The notes under the pieces were generated by a model. That model ran no database searches and was not told the DNA's origin. It saw nothing but the letters and a program-made list of their open reading frames with translations. This document shows positions 1-6,461 of a DNA stretch of 10,785 nucleotides, one piece after another. Each line of letters begins with the position of its first letter. The first letter of the stretch is position 1. Position numbers and translations under genes: made by a program. Source of the stretch: Lachnospiraceae bacterium (lineage in GTDB: Bacteria > Bacillota > Clostridia > Lachnospirales > Lachnospiraceae); contig JAEEKC010000351.1 in NCBI GenBank assembly GCA_016282215.1, positions 1-10,785 of the forward strand, written 5' to 3'.

Positions 1-1529
1 GACATACGGGCCTGCCGCAGGAGCAGCTGGTCCGACAGGGGATGGAAATGCTGCAGGTGGAAGAAGAGATCATCAGGACGCAGCTGGCCAACTTGATCGT
101 TGCTGGCAGTATCATCATGGAAAATGGGCTGGCATTTCATTACCGTGCATATTATGCGGAAAAGCATGTGGCAGATATGCTCGCAAAGCATAACTGGATA
201 TCAGAGGATGATGCGGCAGTAACGGAAAAACTGGCAAAGAAAGCATGGGAAGAACAGGAATTTACGCCGGATCCGCTGCAGCTGGAAGCTGTAACAAAAA
301 GTGCCGGCCATGGTGTGTTTCTTCTGACCGGGGGACCCGGAACGGGAAAGACGACGACGCTCAACGCCATCATCCGGTTTTTTCTGCAGCAGAAAAAGAA
401 GCTGGTGCTGGCAGCGCCGACCGGACGCGCGGCAAAAAGAATGAGTGAGGCCACCGGCTATGAGGCTAAAACGATCCACAGACTGCTGGAGGTAAAGCCG
501 GCGGGCGAGGGCGGGAATGCGTATTTTGAAAAAGACGAGGATGACCCGCTGGATGCGGATGTGATCATCGTGGATGAGATGTCCATGGTGGATCTCTTTT
601 TATTTGAAGCGCTGCTGTGTGCCGTTCCGAGGCATGCGAACCTGATCCTGGTGGGAGATCCGGATCAGCTGCCGAGTGTGGGACCGGGGCAGGTGCTCTA
701 TGACCTGCTTGAAAGCGGGGTGTTCTGCGTTGTCAGGCTGGAAACCATCTTCCGGCAGGAGGAACAGAGCGGCATTGTAACGGCTGCCTGTCATGTCCGT
801 AAAGGGGAAATGGTGGATATCAGCAATACGAAACATGATTTTGTGTTCCTGCGCAGAGATGAAGCATCTGCCATCAGCAGAGATATCCTGACGCTGGTGC
901 TCAAGCAGCTGCCAAAGCACCTTGGGACAACCCCTTCGGAGATCCAGGTTTTGACACCGGTGAAAAAAACTCTTCTGGGTGTCAGCTCATTAAATGAGCT
1001 TTTGCAGAAGTACAGCAATCCCGAAGCGCCGGATAAGCCGGAGTACAGGATCGGCGACAAGATCCTTCGCCTTGGCGACAAGGTCATGCAGATGAAAAAT
1101 GATTATGAAATGGCCTGGAGGATCAAAGGATACCATGACATCATTCTCGAACAGGGTCAGGGTGTTTACAACGGCGATCTGGGCCGGGTGACGGGGATCA
1201 ATGAAAAAGAGCGCGTGATCACTGTGGAATTTGATGACGGCCGTATCGCGGAATATGATCATGAAAGTCTGGAGAATCTGGAGCTGGCCTATGCCATGAC
1301 GATCCATAAATCCCAGGGAAGCGAGTATCCGGCGGTGGTGATCCCGCTGCTTGCCGTGCCGGCCGTGATGATGTACCGGAATCTGTTTTATACCGCCATT
1401 ACAAGGGCAGCTAAGTGCGTCGTGATCTTAGGGGATGAGAATGTGATCCGGGCCATGATCGAAGGAGAAAATAAGGAAAAACGCTATACCGGACTGAAGG
1501 AGAGGATCATTGAGAAAATGGATGCCTGA
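1..1529 (+). CDS. recD2: RecD2-type ATP-dependent DNA helicase, C-terminal part (5' end outside window)
   Basis: Superfamily 1B helicase of the RecD2 (RecD-like, RecBC-independent) family, which unwinds DNA 5'-3' in repair. The frame is already open at base 3 (His-Thr-Gly-Leu-Pro...), so the ATG at 42 is internal and the gene starts upstream. About 508 codons are visible against a usual family length near 740. Counting from the Met at 42, I see Walker A GGPGTGKTTT (97-106), Walker B with DEM (178-180), motif III GDPDQLPSVGPG (205-216), an arginine-finger-like FRQ (237-239), GDKVMQMKNDY (345-355), VYNGDLG (375-381), motif VI TIHKSQGSE (420-428) and YTAITRA (450-456). The last two lie in the UvrD-like C-terminal lobe. 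All core motifs look intact. The N-terminal OB-like and helix-hairpin-helix region lies outside the window. Its 3' end overlaps comF by 20 bases. Family assignment is firm; the precise cellular role is inferred from the family. Confidence 0.95.
   Translation, partial: HTGLPQEQLVRQGMEMLQVEEEIIRTQLANLIVAGSIIMENGLAFHYRAYYAEKHVADMLAKHNWISEDDAAVTEKLAKKAWEEQEFTPDPLQLEAVTKSAGHGVFLLTGGPGTGKTTTLNAIIRFFLQQKKKLVLAAPTGRAAKRMSEATGYEAKTIHRLLEVKPAGEGGNAYFEKDEDDPLDADVIIVDEMSMVDLFLFEALLCAVPRHANLILVGDPDQLPSVGPGQVLYDLLESGVFCVVRLETIFRQEEQSGIVTAACHVRKGEMVDISNTKHDFVFLRRDEASAISRDILTLVLKQLPKHLGTTPSEIQVLTPVKKTLLGVSSLNELLQKYSNPEAPDKPEYRIGDKILRLGDKVMQMKNDYEMAWRIKGYHDIILEQGQGVYNGDLGRVTGINEKERVITVEFDDGRIAEYDHESLENLELAYAMTIHKSQGSEYPAVVIPLLAVPAVMMYRNLFYTAITRAAKCVVILGDENVIRAMIEGENKEKRYTGLKERIIEKMDA
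1497..1505 (+). promoter_or_regulatory. Ribosome binding site selecting the TTG start of comF
   Basis: AAGGAGAGG lies inside the 3' end of recD2. The AAGGAG core ends 7 bases before the TTG at 1510 but 19 bases before the next in-frame start, ATG 1522. The spacing therefore favours the TTG start. Confidence 0.65.
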
Positions 1530-2268
1530 TATACAGGAGCGCTGCCGGTTTGCGGCCGCGGCCGCCCTCGACCTGATCTTTCCGCCCAGATGCCCGCTTT
1601 GCGACGGACTTTTACAAAAGGGTGAGCATGGGATCTGCGCAAGGTGTGGGAAAACCCTGCCCTATGTAACAGAACCCTATTGTATGAAATGCGGAAAAGC
1701 CCTGGAAGAAGAAAACAGCGATCTTTGCCCGGACTGCCGGCGCATCGCCCATGCTTTCGTGCGCTGCCGTTCCGTTTTTGTCTATGAAGACCGGATGAAA
1801 AGCGCGATGTACCGGCTGAAATATGCCGGAAGAAAAGAGTATGCCGGGGCGCTGGCGAAACTTTCGGCAGAGTATCTGGGAGACTGGATCCGGCAGATCG
1901 GCCCCGATGCGGTAGTCAGTGTTCCGCTTCATAAGAGCAGAATGAGAAAGCGCGGCTATAATCAGGCCGCACTTTTTGCGAAAGCGCTTTCCGAAAGGCT
2001 CGGACTTGTCTGCAGAGACGATCTTGTCATGCGTGTGAAAAAGACGCTGCCGCAGAAGAACTTAAGCCGCAGCGAGCGGCAGAAAAACTTAAAAAAGGCT
2101 TTTAAAATAAGACAAAATGATGTAAAATTAGATACAGTGTTGTTAGTCGATGATATTTATACAACCGGAAGTACAATGGATGCCCTGGCAGAGACTTTTT
2201 TACAGGCAGGCGCCAAAAGTGTGTACTGTCTGACAATCTGTACGGGCAGGGGACGGCGTTCATTGTAA
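1510..2268 (+). CDS. comF: ComF family protein (zinc-finger phosphoribosyltransferase-like, ComFC type)
   Basis: 252-residue cytoplasmic protein of the ComF/ComFC/GntX family, linked in other bacteria to DNA uptake in competence. Residues 28-46 and 58-76 hold two four-cysteine clusters (Cys 28, 31, 43, 46 and Cys 58, 61, 73, 76), expected to bind zinc. The C-terminal half is a type I phosphoribosyltransferase fold with VPLHKSRMRKRGYNQA (138-153) and the PRPP-binding loop LLVDDIYTTGST (201-212). Length is typical. The start is TTG, chosen for its well-spaced ribosome site; ATG 1522 would remove four residues. The 20-base overlap with recD2 suggests translational coupling. Neither ComFA nor ComFB is present nearby, so a competence role is not shown by context, and a nucleotide-salvage-like or helicase-accessory role remains possible. 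Family assignment is firm; substrate is unknown. Confidence 0.93.
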   Translation: MRKWMPDIQERCRFAAAAALDLIFPPRCPLCDGLLQKGEHGICARCGKTLPYVTEPYCMKCGKALEEENSDLCPDCRRIAHAFVRCRSVFVYEDRMKSAMYRLKYAGRKEYAGALAKLSAEYLGDWIRQIGPDAVVSVPLHKSRMRKRGYNQAALFAKALSERLGLVCRDDLVMRVKKTLPQKNLSRSERQKNLKKAFKIRQNDVKLDTVLLVDDIYTTGSTMDALAETFLQAGAKSVYCLTICTGRGRRSL

Positions 2269-2291
2269 GAAGTGAAGTGAGGTAAAATGCT

Positions 2292-2711
2292 ATGCAGGTG
2301 AGAAATTGCAGAAAATGCGGAAGACTTTTTAATTATATTTCGGGCCCCGGCATTTGTCCGACCTGTCATCAGGCAGTAGAGGATAAGTTTCAGGCAGTTA
2401 AAAAGTATATCCAGCAGCATGGCAAAGCAGATATGAAAGAGATCTGCCGGGAGTGCGAAGTGGATACGGCGCAGGTCCAGACGTGGATCCGTCAGGAAAG
2501 ACTGCAGTTTTCCGATGATTCACCCATCAAGGTCAGCTGCGAGATGTGCGGCAAGATGATCTCCGGCGGTAGATTCTGTGCGGAATGCAAGGATAAAATG
2601 GCAAGGCAGCTCAATCAGGCTGCAGGTCTTGGCGGTATCATGACGGAAGCTCCGCCGGACAGAAAGCCTTCCAAATCTTCAAACCGCATGCGTTTTCTGG
2701 ATAATCAATAG
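2292..2711 (+). CDS. yvyF: YvyF-like double zinc-ribbon protein (TIGR03826 'flagellar operon protein' type)
   Basis: 139-residue soluble protein. An N-terminal zinc ribbon has Cys 6, 9, 22 and 25. A predicted helix-turn-helix-like segment spans about residues 46-66 (KADMKEICRECEVDTAQVQT). A second ribbon has Cys 83, 86, 96 and 99. The tail (100-139) is polar and probably disordered. This layout matches Bacillus YvyF, which follows comFC in the comF-flgM region, and here too it sits 23 bases after comF. The Bacillus neighbours flgM, flgK and flgL do not follow. The molecular role is unknown even in the family; nucleic-acid binding is an inference from the zinc ribbons and helix-turn-helix. The ATG at 2292 is preceded by a modest GTGAGG site. 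Another ATG at 2287 reads only four codons before a stop. Confidence 0.85.
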   Translation: MQVRNCRKCGRLFNYISGPGICPTCHQAVEDKFQAVKKYIQQHGKADMKEICRECEVDTAQVQTWIRQERLQFSDDSPIKVSCEMCGKMISGGRFCAECKDKMARQLNQAAGLGGIMTEAPPDRKPSKSSNRMRFLDNQ

Positions 2712-2719
2712 GAGTCATT

Positions 2720-3118
2720 ATGCTCAGCGAAGAGAGGATCAAACTGATGACAAAAATGGCTGCCTACGAAGAAAACGAAGGCAGACAGTATATGGCGATC
2801 GGCAGTTATTTCCGTGCCGATTACATGGGCAAACAGATCATCCGGTCCATCATTTGTGCGACCGTCGCATATCTGCTGGTTTTCGGAATGTATCTTTTTT
2901 ACCATATGGAATCGCTGATGGTCGATATTTACAAGATCGACCTGCTGGAATTCGGGAAGAAGGTTCTGTATTACTATGTGATCTTTGTGGCCGGCTATGC
3001 TGTGCTGACGTATATTGTTTATTCGGTCAGATACAGCAGGGCGAGAAAGAGCCTTCGGAAGTATTACGATAATCTGAAACAGCTTTTGGCGATCTATGAT
3101 ATAGAAAATAAGAATTAA
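2720..3118 (+). CDS. Small two-helix membrane protein, function unknown
   Basis: 132 residues, not assigned to a family I recognise. An amphipathic, charged N-terminal segment (1-38) precedes two predicted membrane helices at about 42-62 and 83-103. They are joined by a short acidic loop rich in Asp and Glu (64-77). A basic C-terminal segment (104-118, many Arg and Lys) ends the protein. Charge distribution puts both termini in the cytoplasm by the positive-inside rule. The start ATG has an AGGAG site (2710-2714) that overlaps the yvyF stop codon. The gap to yvyF is 8 bases, so the two genes are almost certainly cotranscribed. It occupies the position that flgM holds in Bacillus but shows no resemblance to FlgM, which is soluble. 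Confidence 0.8.
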   Translation: MLSEERIKLMTKMAAYEENEGRQYMAIGSYFRADYMGKQIIRSIICATVAYLLVFGMYLFYHMESLMVDIYKIDLLEFGKKVLYYYVIFVAGYAVLTYIVYSVRYSRARKSLRKYYDNLKQLLAIYDIENKN

Positions 3119-3125
3119 CAAAAGA

Positions 3126-3139
3126 GCCCGCTTGCGGGC
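3126..3139. other. Intercistronic GC-rich hairpin
   Basis: GCCCGCTTGCGGGC is a perfect inverted repeat, giving a 5-bp stem GCCCG/CGGGC and a CTTG loop. It lies 7 bases after the stop of the small membrane protein. Downstream on the + strand there is no T-run (ATGAATAAGG), so it is not a convincing + strand terminator. On the - strand the stem is followed by CTCTTTTGTT, which resembles a weak intrinsic terminator for antisense transcription. It may instead limit mRNA decay or readthrough between the two genes. Confidence 0.5.
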
Positions 3140-3155
3140 ATGAATAAGGAGTGTT

Positions 3156-4085
3156 ATGTCGGTTTTACTGGAGATCAGGGATGCCCTGAGGAATTTTTAC
3201 AGCAGACATGAGCTTTATCTGCTGCCGTTTTTCAAATTTTGTTTTTCGTTCTTTGTCATCCTGATGATCAATTTCAATTTAGGGATCGGAAGCCGTCTCA
3301 GCAATACGGTGATCGTGCTGACAGTTGCGCTGATCTGCGCCTGTCTTCCCATCAACCTTCTTGTGGTTGTTGCCATGCTGTTTTCCATCTATCATTTTTA
3401 TGAGATTTCCCTGGAATGCGCAGTTGCAGGCGGTATGGTCTATCTTTTGATGTTTCTTTTGTATTATCGATTTTCGCCGAAGGATGCGCTGGTCGTTCTG
3501 ATGGTACCGATCTTTTTCGGATTAAAGATCCCCTTTGTTGTACCGATCGTAGCGGGGCTTCTGTGTTCTGTGACCGGTGCGGTTGCTGTGGGCTGCGGCG
3601 TACTGGCCTACTATGTGTTCATCTATATGAGGGATAACGCAGCAGTGATCACGCAGCTGGATGCGGATAATCTGATCGCGAGATTCCGCTATATCATTGA
3701 CGGACTTCGCAGCAATAAGGGAGTATTTGTAGTACTCGTGGCATTCTGCGGAGCCACATTGGTGGTTTGGATCCTTCGCCGTCTGCCGGTAGCCTATTGC
3801 TGGACCATAGCGATCATCATGGGGGCGGTCTTGATGGTGACCGTGCTTTTAATGGGCGGCCTGAACTATGATACCGGGATGACCACAAAATCCGTGATCA
3901 TCGGGATGATCTGTTCCATGGCACTGGCAGGAATCGTTCACTTTTTCCTGTTCAATGTGGACTATTCAAGAACGGAGCAGGTTCAGTTTGAGGATGACGA
4001 GTATTATTACTACGTCAAAGCCATCCCGAAGAATTCCGTATCCAAGTCAAAACGGGCGGTGAAGAAGATTACAAGCGTGCTGTAA
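3156..4085 (+). CDS. Multi-span membrane protein upstream of cdaA, function unknown
   Basis: 309 residues and mostly hydrophobic. I count eight or nine likely membrane helices: about 22-42, 50-66, 67-84, 88-104, 110-127, 130-157, 189-208, 212-234 and 245-267. A polar loop (158-188) lies in the middle. The C-terminal tail (268-309) is cytoplasmic-looking, with an acidic-aromatic motif QVQFEDDEYYYYVKAIPK (275-292) followed by a basic segment. I do not recognise a transporter or enzyme signature. A TAAGGAG ribosome site ends 4 bases before the ATG. The gene lies 36 bases upstream of cdaA in the same direction, so it may be cotranscribed with the c-di-AMP module. A functional link to CdaA is only a guess from position. 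Confidence 0.8.
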   Translation: MSVLLEIRDALRNFYSRHELYLLPFFKFCFSFFVILMINFNLGIGSRLSNTVIVLTVALICACLPINLLVVVAMLFSIYHFYEISLECAVAGGMVYLLMFLLYYRFSPKDALVVLMVPIFFGLKIPFVVPIVAGLLCSVTGAVAVGCGVLAYYVFIYMRDNAAVITQLDADNLIARFRYIIDGLRSNKGVFVVLVAFCGATLVVWILRRLPVAYCWTIAIIMGAVLMVTVLLMGGLNYDTGMTTKSVIIGMICSMALAGIVHFFLFNVDYSRTEQVQFEDDEYYYYVKAIPKNSVSKSKRAVKKITSVL

Positions 4086-4121
4086 ATTTGGAATTAAAAA
4101 ATCAGGACGGATGATGTCGAA

Positions 4122-5018
4122 ATGGAAAAGATCATTTCCTTTACATCAAAATATTTGTCCAGTGTCCATATACCCAAAAGTCTGATCCCTACGGATATCC
4201 TGGAGATCGCGATCATCGCATTTCTGGTATATCAGGTGCTTGCCTGGGTTCGGACATCGAGGGCGTGGAACCTGTTAAAAGGTGTCGCGGTGATCCTGGT
4301 ATTTTTACTGATCGCCGTATTTTTTAACATGTCTACGATCCTGTGGATCGCCGGTAAGGTGTTTACGGTGGCGGCAACGGCTATTGTCGTTGTGCTGCAG
4401 CCGGAACTTCGCCGTGCCTTAGAGCAGCTTGGCCAGAAAAATTTCCTGTCCGGGCTGTTTTCCTTTGGTGCAGCGGGAACCGAGGAAGGCAGGTTTTCCG
4501 ATAAGACCATCAACGAGATCGTGAAAGGCTGCTATGAGATGGGACGTGCCAGAACAGGTGCACTGATCGTGATCGAGCAGGACACACCGCTCCTTGAGTA
4601 TGAGCAGACCGGTATCGAGGTGGATGCCCTGGTAACCAGCCAGCTGTTGGTCAATATCTTCGAACACAATACGCCGCTGCATGACGGCGCCGTGATCCTT
4701 CGGGGGAACCGCGTGACTTGGGCAACCTGTTACCTGCCCCTGTCCGACAATATGGAGCTTTCCAAAGAACTCGGTACCAGACACCGCGCAGGTGTCGGTA
4801 TTTCCGAAGTGACGGACTGTGTGACGCTCATCGTTTCCGAGGAGACAGGGCGTGTTTCCGTTGCAAGAGGCGGCGGACTGACCAGGAATGTAGAGCCGGA
4901 CGAGCTGCGCGATATCCTGGAAAGCCTGCAGAAAAAAGACAAGGATGAAAAGAAGCTGCGAAGAAAGAAAAATTCAAAGAAAAAGTCAAAGAGCAAGGCA
5001 AATGAGACAGGAGAGTAA
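4122..5018 (+). CDS. cdaA: CdaA (DacA) membrane-bound diadenylate cyclase
   Basis: 298-residue enzyme that condenses two ATP into cyclic di-AMP, the second messenger controlling potassium and osmolyte balance and cell-wall integrity in Firmicutes. Three N-terminal membrane helices (about 24-42, 51-68, 71-92) lead into the DisA_N/DAC domain (about 95-265). Catalytic motifs are intact: ARTGALIVIE (143-152), HDGA (187-190) with the metal-binding Asp188, and TRHRAG (219-224). The C-terminal tail (271-293) is strikingly Lys-rich and probably disordered. The ATG at 4122 follows a weak AGGA site (4104-4107); the nearby ATGs at 4111 and 4114 are in another frame that soon stops. cdaR follows after 8 bases, as is usual for this pair. 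Assignment is firm. Confidence 0.97.
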   Translation: MEKIISFTSKYLSSVHIPKSLIPTDILEIAIIAFLVYQVLAWVRTSRAWNLLKGVAVILVFLLIAVFFNMSTILWIAGKVFTVAATAIVVVLQPELRRALEQLGQKNFLSGLFSFGAAGTEEGRFSDKTINEIVKGCYEMGRARTGALIVIEQDTPLLEYEQTGIEVDALVTSQLLVNIFEHNTPLHDGAVILRGNRVTWATCYLPLSDNMELSKELGTRHRAGVGISEVTDCVTLIVSEETGRVSVARGGGLTRNVEPDELRDILESLQKKDKDEKKLRRKKNSKKKSKSKANETGE

Positions 5019-5026
5019 AGTCCGTT

Positions 5027-6295
5027 ATGAAAGATAAACTTTTACACAATCTGGGCCTGAAGATCATCTCCTGCATCGTGGCCGTGATCCTTTGGCTGGT
5101 AGTAGTGAATGTTTCAGACCCGGTGGTGGATACCACCTATTCGGATATTCCGCTGACCGTGACCGGAACAGAGTCTCTGGCTTCAGACGGAAAGGTATAT
5201 GAAATGCTCGGGGCAGGAACGGTGACGATCTCTGTCAGCGCGAAGCGTTCCATTTTGGATTCCCTTTCGAGTGATAATTTCAAGGCGGAAGCAGACCTGT
5301 CGCTGTACAATGAGGAAACGGGAACGGTGCCTGTGCGGGTATCGAGCAACCGTTACAGTGACAAGATCGAAAGCGTAAAAAGCAAGACGGAAAGCGTTGA
5401 GGTTCTGGTGGAAGACGGTCTGCGCAAACAGTTTGTGATCACGCCGGAAGTCAGCGGAACGCCTGCTGAAGGCTACATTATCGGTGATGTGATGACTGCA
5501 GAGAATGTGGTCCGTATCTCCGGCAGGGAGTCTGTGGTTTCGTCTATCGCAAAAGTCACCGCTGAAGTTTCCGTAGAGGGACTCGGCAGTGATGTAAATA
5601 CTACTGTGGATCTGAAGCTGTACGATGAATATGGCCAGCAGATCAAGAACAGCAACTTAACGAGAAATATCTCAACGGTTGCCATCTCCGTGAAGATCCT
5701 TGCAACGAAGGAACTCGAGCTGCGCTACAATTATTCCGGAAAGCCTGCAGAAGGCTATACGGTTTACGGTGATCTGACCGGCAATATGGACATGGTACTT
5801 GTGGCAGGCAGGACCACGGAACTGTCGCGGCTGAACTACCTGGATGTGAGCAGTTCTTATCTGGACATCTCAGGCCTGTCCGAAACAACGCAGATCAGCG
5901 TGGATCTTTCAAGAGTGCTGCCGGATGGTATTGTGCTTGCCAATAAGGACCAGGAGGATCTGGTGGTAACGGTTCCTATCGAGCAGCTGGTTGTCAGAGA
6001 GTTTACGCTGACAAAGGGTTCCATTAAGATCGGCACGCCCGGAAAAGGACTCCGCGCGGACCTGCTGGCTGATAAGGGCGTTACCTTTGAGCTGACGGGT
6101 GTAGCCTCTGCGGTAGAAGAAGTCACGGCAACCGATATGAAGGCATCGATCGACTGGGACACATACATGGATGAGCATGAACTGGCGGAGATCACGCCGG
6201 GCAGTTACAGACTGCCGCTGGATCTCAATCTGCCGGAGGGTGTTTCCACGGTCAAGGATGTGACGGTTTCGCTGCGAGTGACATCGGTCGAGTAA
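5027..6295 (+). CDS. cdaR: CdaR, YbbR-domain regulator of CdaA
   Basis: 422-residue protein with one N-terminal membrane anchor (about 9-28). The rest is outside the membrane and consists of about four YbbR repeats: roughly 35-120, 134-215, 218-310 and 323-420. Repeats 2 and 3 share the recurring sequence G-x-PAEGY (residues 134-140 and 208-214), and repeat 4 has a related GTPGKGL. In the family, CdaR contacts CdaA and tunes its cyclase activity. The product ends soon after the last repeat, with no added domain. Start ATG 5027 has an AGGAGAG site (5009-5015) that overlaps the end of cdaA. Commonly glmM follows as the third gene; here an HPr gene with its own promoter follows instead. Family assignment is firm; the number of repeats is my estimate. 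Confidence 0.94.
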   Translation: MKDKLLHNLGLKIISCIVAVILWLVVVNVSDPVVDTTYSDIPLTVTGTESLASDGKVYEMLGAGTVTISVSAKRSILDSLSSDNFKAEADLSLYNEETGTVPVRVSSNRYSDKIESVKSKTESVEVLVEDGLRKQFVITPEVSGTPAEGYIIGDVMTAENVVRISGRESVVSSIAKVTAEVSVEGLGSDVNTTVDLKLYDEYGQQIKNSNLTRNISTVAISVKILATKELELRYNYSGKPAEGYTVYGDLTGNMDMVLVAGRTTELSRLNYLDVSSSYLDISGLSETTQISVDLSRVLPDGIVLANKDQEDLVVTVPIEQLVVREFTLTKGSIKIGTPGKGLRADLLADKGVTFELTGVASAVEEVTATDMKASIDWDTYMDEHELAEITPGSYRLPLDLNLPEGVSTVKDVTVSLRVTSVE

Positions 6296-6344
6296 GACAA
6301 CAAGTTACTGTGAACAGCAACTGACGAAGCCACGTATAAAAGAG

Positions 6345-6373
6345 TTGTCACACCGGGAAAATTGTGGTAGAAT
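6345..6373 (+). promoter_or_regulatory. Predicted housekeeping-sigma promoter for the HPr gene
   Basis: TTGTCA (6345-6350) and TAGAAT (6368-6373) are separated by exactly 17 bases. Each differs from the sigma-A consensus at one position. A TG at 6365-6366, one base before the -10, gives an extended -10 element. Transcription should start near 6380, leaving a leader of about 80 bases. This separates HPr transcription from cdaA-cdaR, although no terminator is visible between them. Confidence 0.75.
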
Positions 6374-6381
6374 AACATAGG

Positions 6382-6401
6382 TTGAAGGCAGAAAACTTCA
6401 A
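6382..6401 (+). other. Hairpin at the start of the HPr leader
   Basis: TTGAAG (6382-6387) and CTTCAA (6396-6401) form a 6-bp stem with an 8-base purine-rich loop, within a few bases of the predicted transcription start. A 5' hairpin like this can protect a messenger from decay. That role is inferred. Confidence 0.45.
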
Positions 6402-6405
6402 TCGC

Positions 6406-6432
6406 GGATGGTGCCTGAATGGGGATGGTGCC
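6406..6432 (+). repeat. 10-base direct repeat in the HPr leader, able to form a GGGGA-loop hairpin
   Basis: GGATGGTGCC occurs at 6406-6415 and again, identically, at 6423-6432, a period of 17 bases. GGUGCC can pair with another copy of itself when G-U pairs are allowed. The two copies plus the flanking U6409-A6433 pair can therefore form a 7-bp stem with an 11-base loop (UGAAUGGGGAU). The loop exposes a GGA. The hairpin lies about 20 bases before the ribosome site of the HPr gene, so it could influence translation. No known riboswitch consensus fits. Confidence 0.5.
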
Positions 6433-6450
6433 ACGGGGAATGTAATTGGG

Positions 6451-6456
6451 AGAAGG
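6451..6456 (+). promoter_or_regulatory. Ribosome binding site deciding the HPr start
   Basis: AGAAGG sits 5 bases before the ATG at 6462. This supports the shorter 87-residue reading over the in-frame ATG at 6408, which would add 18 residues that HPr proteins lack and would begin inside the leader repeat. Confidence 0.75.
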
Positions 6457-6461
6457 AACAT

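Noticed and set aside
1552..1565. Perfect 14-base palindrome GCGGCCGCGGCCGC
   Set aside because: It lies inside comF and encodes an alanine run, so it is explained by coding sequence.
6303..6322. Weak hairpin after cdaR as a possible terminator
   Set aside because: AGTT/AACT and CTG/CAG stems are short and interrupted, and no T-run follows.
6423..6440. T-box-like sequence (UGGUGCCACGG) in the HPr leader
   Set aside because: It deviates from the T-box core (UGGNACC), the leader is only about 80 bases from the predicted start, and there is no stem I, specifier loop or terminator before the gene.
6408..6461. N-terminally extended HPr starting at ATG 6408
   Set aside because: The added 18 residues do not resemble HPr, the start lacks a good ribosome site, and ATG 6462 has a well-placed AGAAGG.
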